Positions 33,301 through 33,561 of a DNA stretch of 33,561 bases are shown here, piece after piece. The notes under the pieces are model-generated. The model made no database searches, was not told the origin of the DNA, and was given only the letters and a program-made list of their open reading frames with translations. Numbering within the stretch: position 1 is the first letter of the stretch; each line of letters opens with the position of its first letter. Origin of the DNA: Vitrella brassicaformis (lineage: Eukaryota; Sar; Vitrellaceae); contig CDMY01000262.1 in the NCBI GenBank assembly GCA_001179505.1, positions 1-33,561 on the forward strand, in the 5' to 3' direction. Position numbers and translations under genes: made by a program.

Positions 33301-33519
33301 AACAAAGAGGAGGAGAAACGGCGCATCTCACCGAAGGTCTTCTATGACTGGTCCAGTGCTGCCCTCTCTGCCGACGGTCCCCCCGCTGCATCAGGGGTTT
33401 GCCATCCGTCTTTCGGGTGGCCAGTACATCGTGCGGTGACAGCCATGCAGCTGACGTCAGCCGCCATGCAGGACGCCACCGAGAGACTCAAACTCACACA
33501 CGTCCCCAGCGACTTGTAA
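27354..33519 (+). CDS. LRR receptor-like protein with GCC2/GCC3-type cysteine modules and multi-pass membrane domain
   Basis: Seventeen exons from 27596 (27596–28693, 28778–29031, 29103–29173, 29224–29340, 29416–29456, 29523–30025, 30122–30353, 30449–30560, 30625–30704, 30770–30917, 30975–31245, 31302–31401, 31467–31636, 31693–31762, 31846–32065, 32131–33186, 33251–33519) join to 1,603 codons plus stop. A signal-like start (MIRPYHILFLSLLSSSAIG) lies at 27354, but its splice to 27596 is not in phase with any good donor. The true start could be ATG 27638. Plant-type LRRs (VSGPIPDSFNHLKSLRQL; LESNTFTGLIPAWISKLSGL) are followed by C-rich modules (CTKCPPGTYS; CEPCTAG), then about eight hydrophobic helices from 31,537 on. 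YRKNFYYWDFVLVMRR, between helices, resembles multi-pass GCC proteins of protists. It is probably a surface sensor; its ligand is unknown. Confidence 0.8.
29279..29327 (+). repeat. 27-nt in-frame tandem repeat in the LRR gene
   Basis: AATACACGACCCTGGACTTC occurs twice, 27 nt apart, giving IHDPGLHTWR then IHDPGLHALA. It lies inside a predicted exon just after an LRR unit (RRLFLSGNRIKRIG). The insert lengthens the region between LRRs, or marks intron sequence if the exon ends earlier. Confidence 0.6.
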
Positions 33520-33561
33520 GCATACCAACACGCGCCGCGATGTCTTCTGCTGTCTGTGTGT

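Overview
This is nuclear DNA of a eukaryotic microbe. Coding sequence is broken by many short GT–AG introns, mostly about 60–115 nt. Splice phases join cleanly across up to 18 exons per gene, the DNA is GC-rich with abundant microsatellites, and there are no operons or ribosome binding sites. Three things point to an alveolate alga close to the chromerids (Vitrella-like): a DusA enzyme behind a signal-peptide-plus-phenylalanine leader, a CCCH/leucine-rich-repeat protein of alveolate type, and receptor-like proteins carrying GCC2/GCC3 cysteine modules. The organism is an inference; no database was available.

Left part (1–13,000). The window opens inside a truncated amino-acid/auxin-permease-like gene. 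A three-exon gene (1690–4597) follows; it encodes a long Pro/Glu/Arg-rich leader and an atypical kinase-like domain. From 4680 to about 8900 the sequence looks decayed. It holds an AT-hook reading frame, a 94%-identical partial copy of part of it, and pieces of a flavin amine oxidase (LSD1/polyamine-oxidase type) in the wrong order, with frame breaks. About 8,900–13,095 is mostly simple-sequence DNA with no convincing gene.

Right part (13,096–33,519). This part is dense and well preserved. Six genes form three divergent pairs: RPA-interacting protein (−) with tRNA-dihydrouridine synthase A (+); LRR/CCCH-like protein (−) with an LCAT-like acyltransferase (+); histidine phosphatase (−) with an LRR receptor-like membrane protein (+). 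Start codons within a pair are about 150–290 bp apart, and neighbouring pairs converge at their 3' ends.

The most unusual content is at the right end. The LCAT-like enzyme keeps its Ser-Asp-His triad but is fused to cysteine-rich GCC/ephrin-receptor-like modules, one transmembrane helix and a basic tail. The nearby LRR protein carries the same type of cysteine module before a multi-pass membrane domain, and both genes have a phase-1 intron at the same place in the module. This suggests exon sharing between an acyltransferase and a receptor-like protein at one locus.
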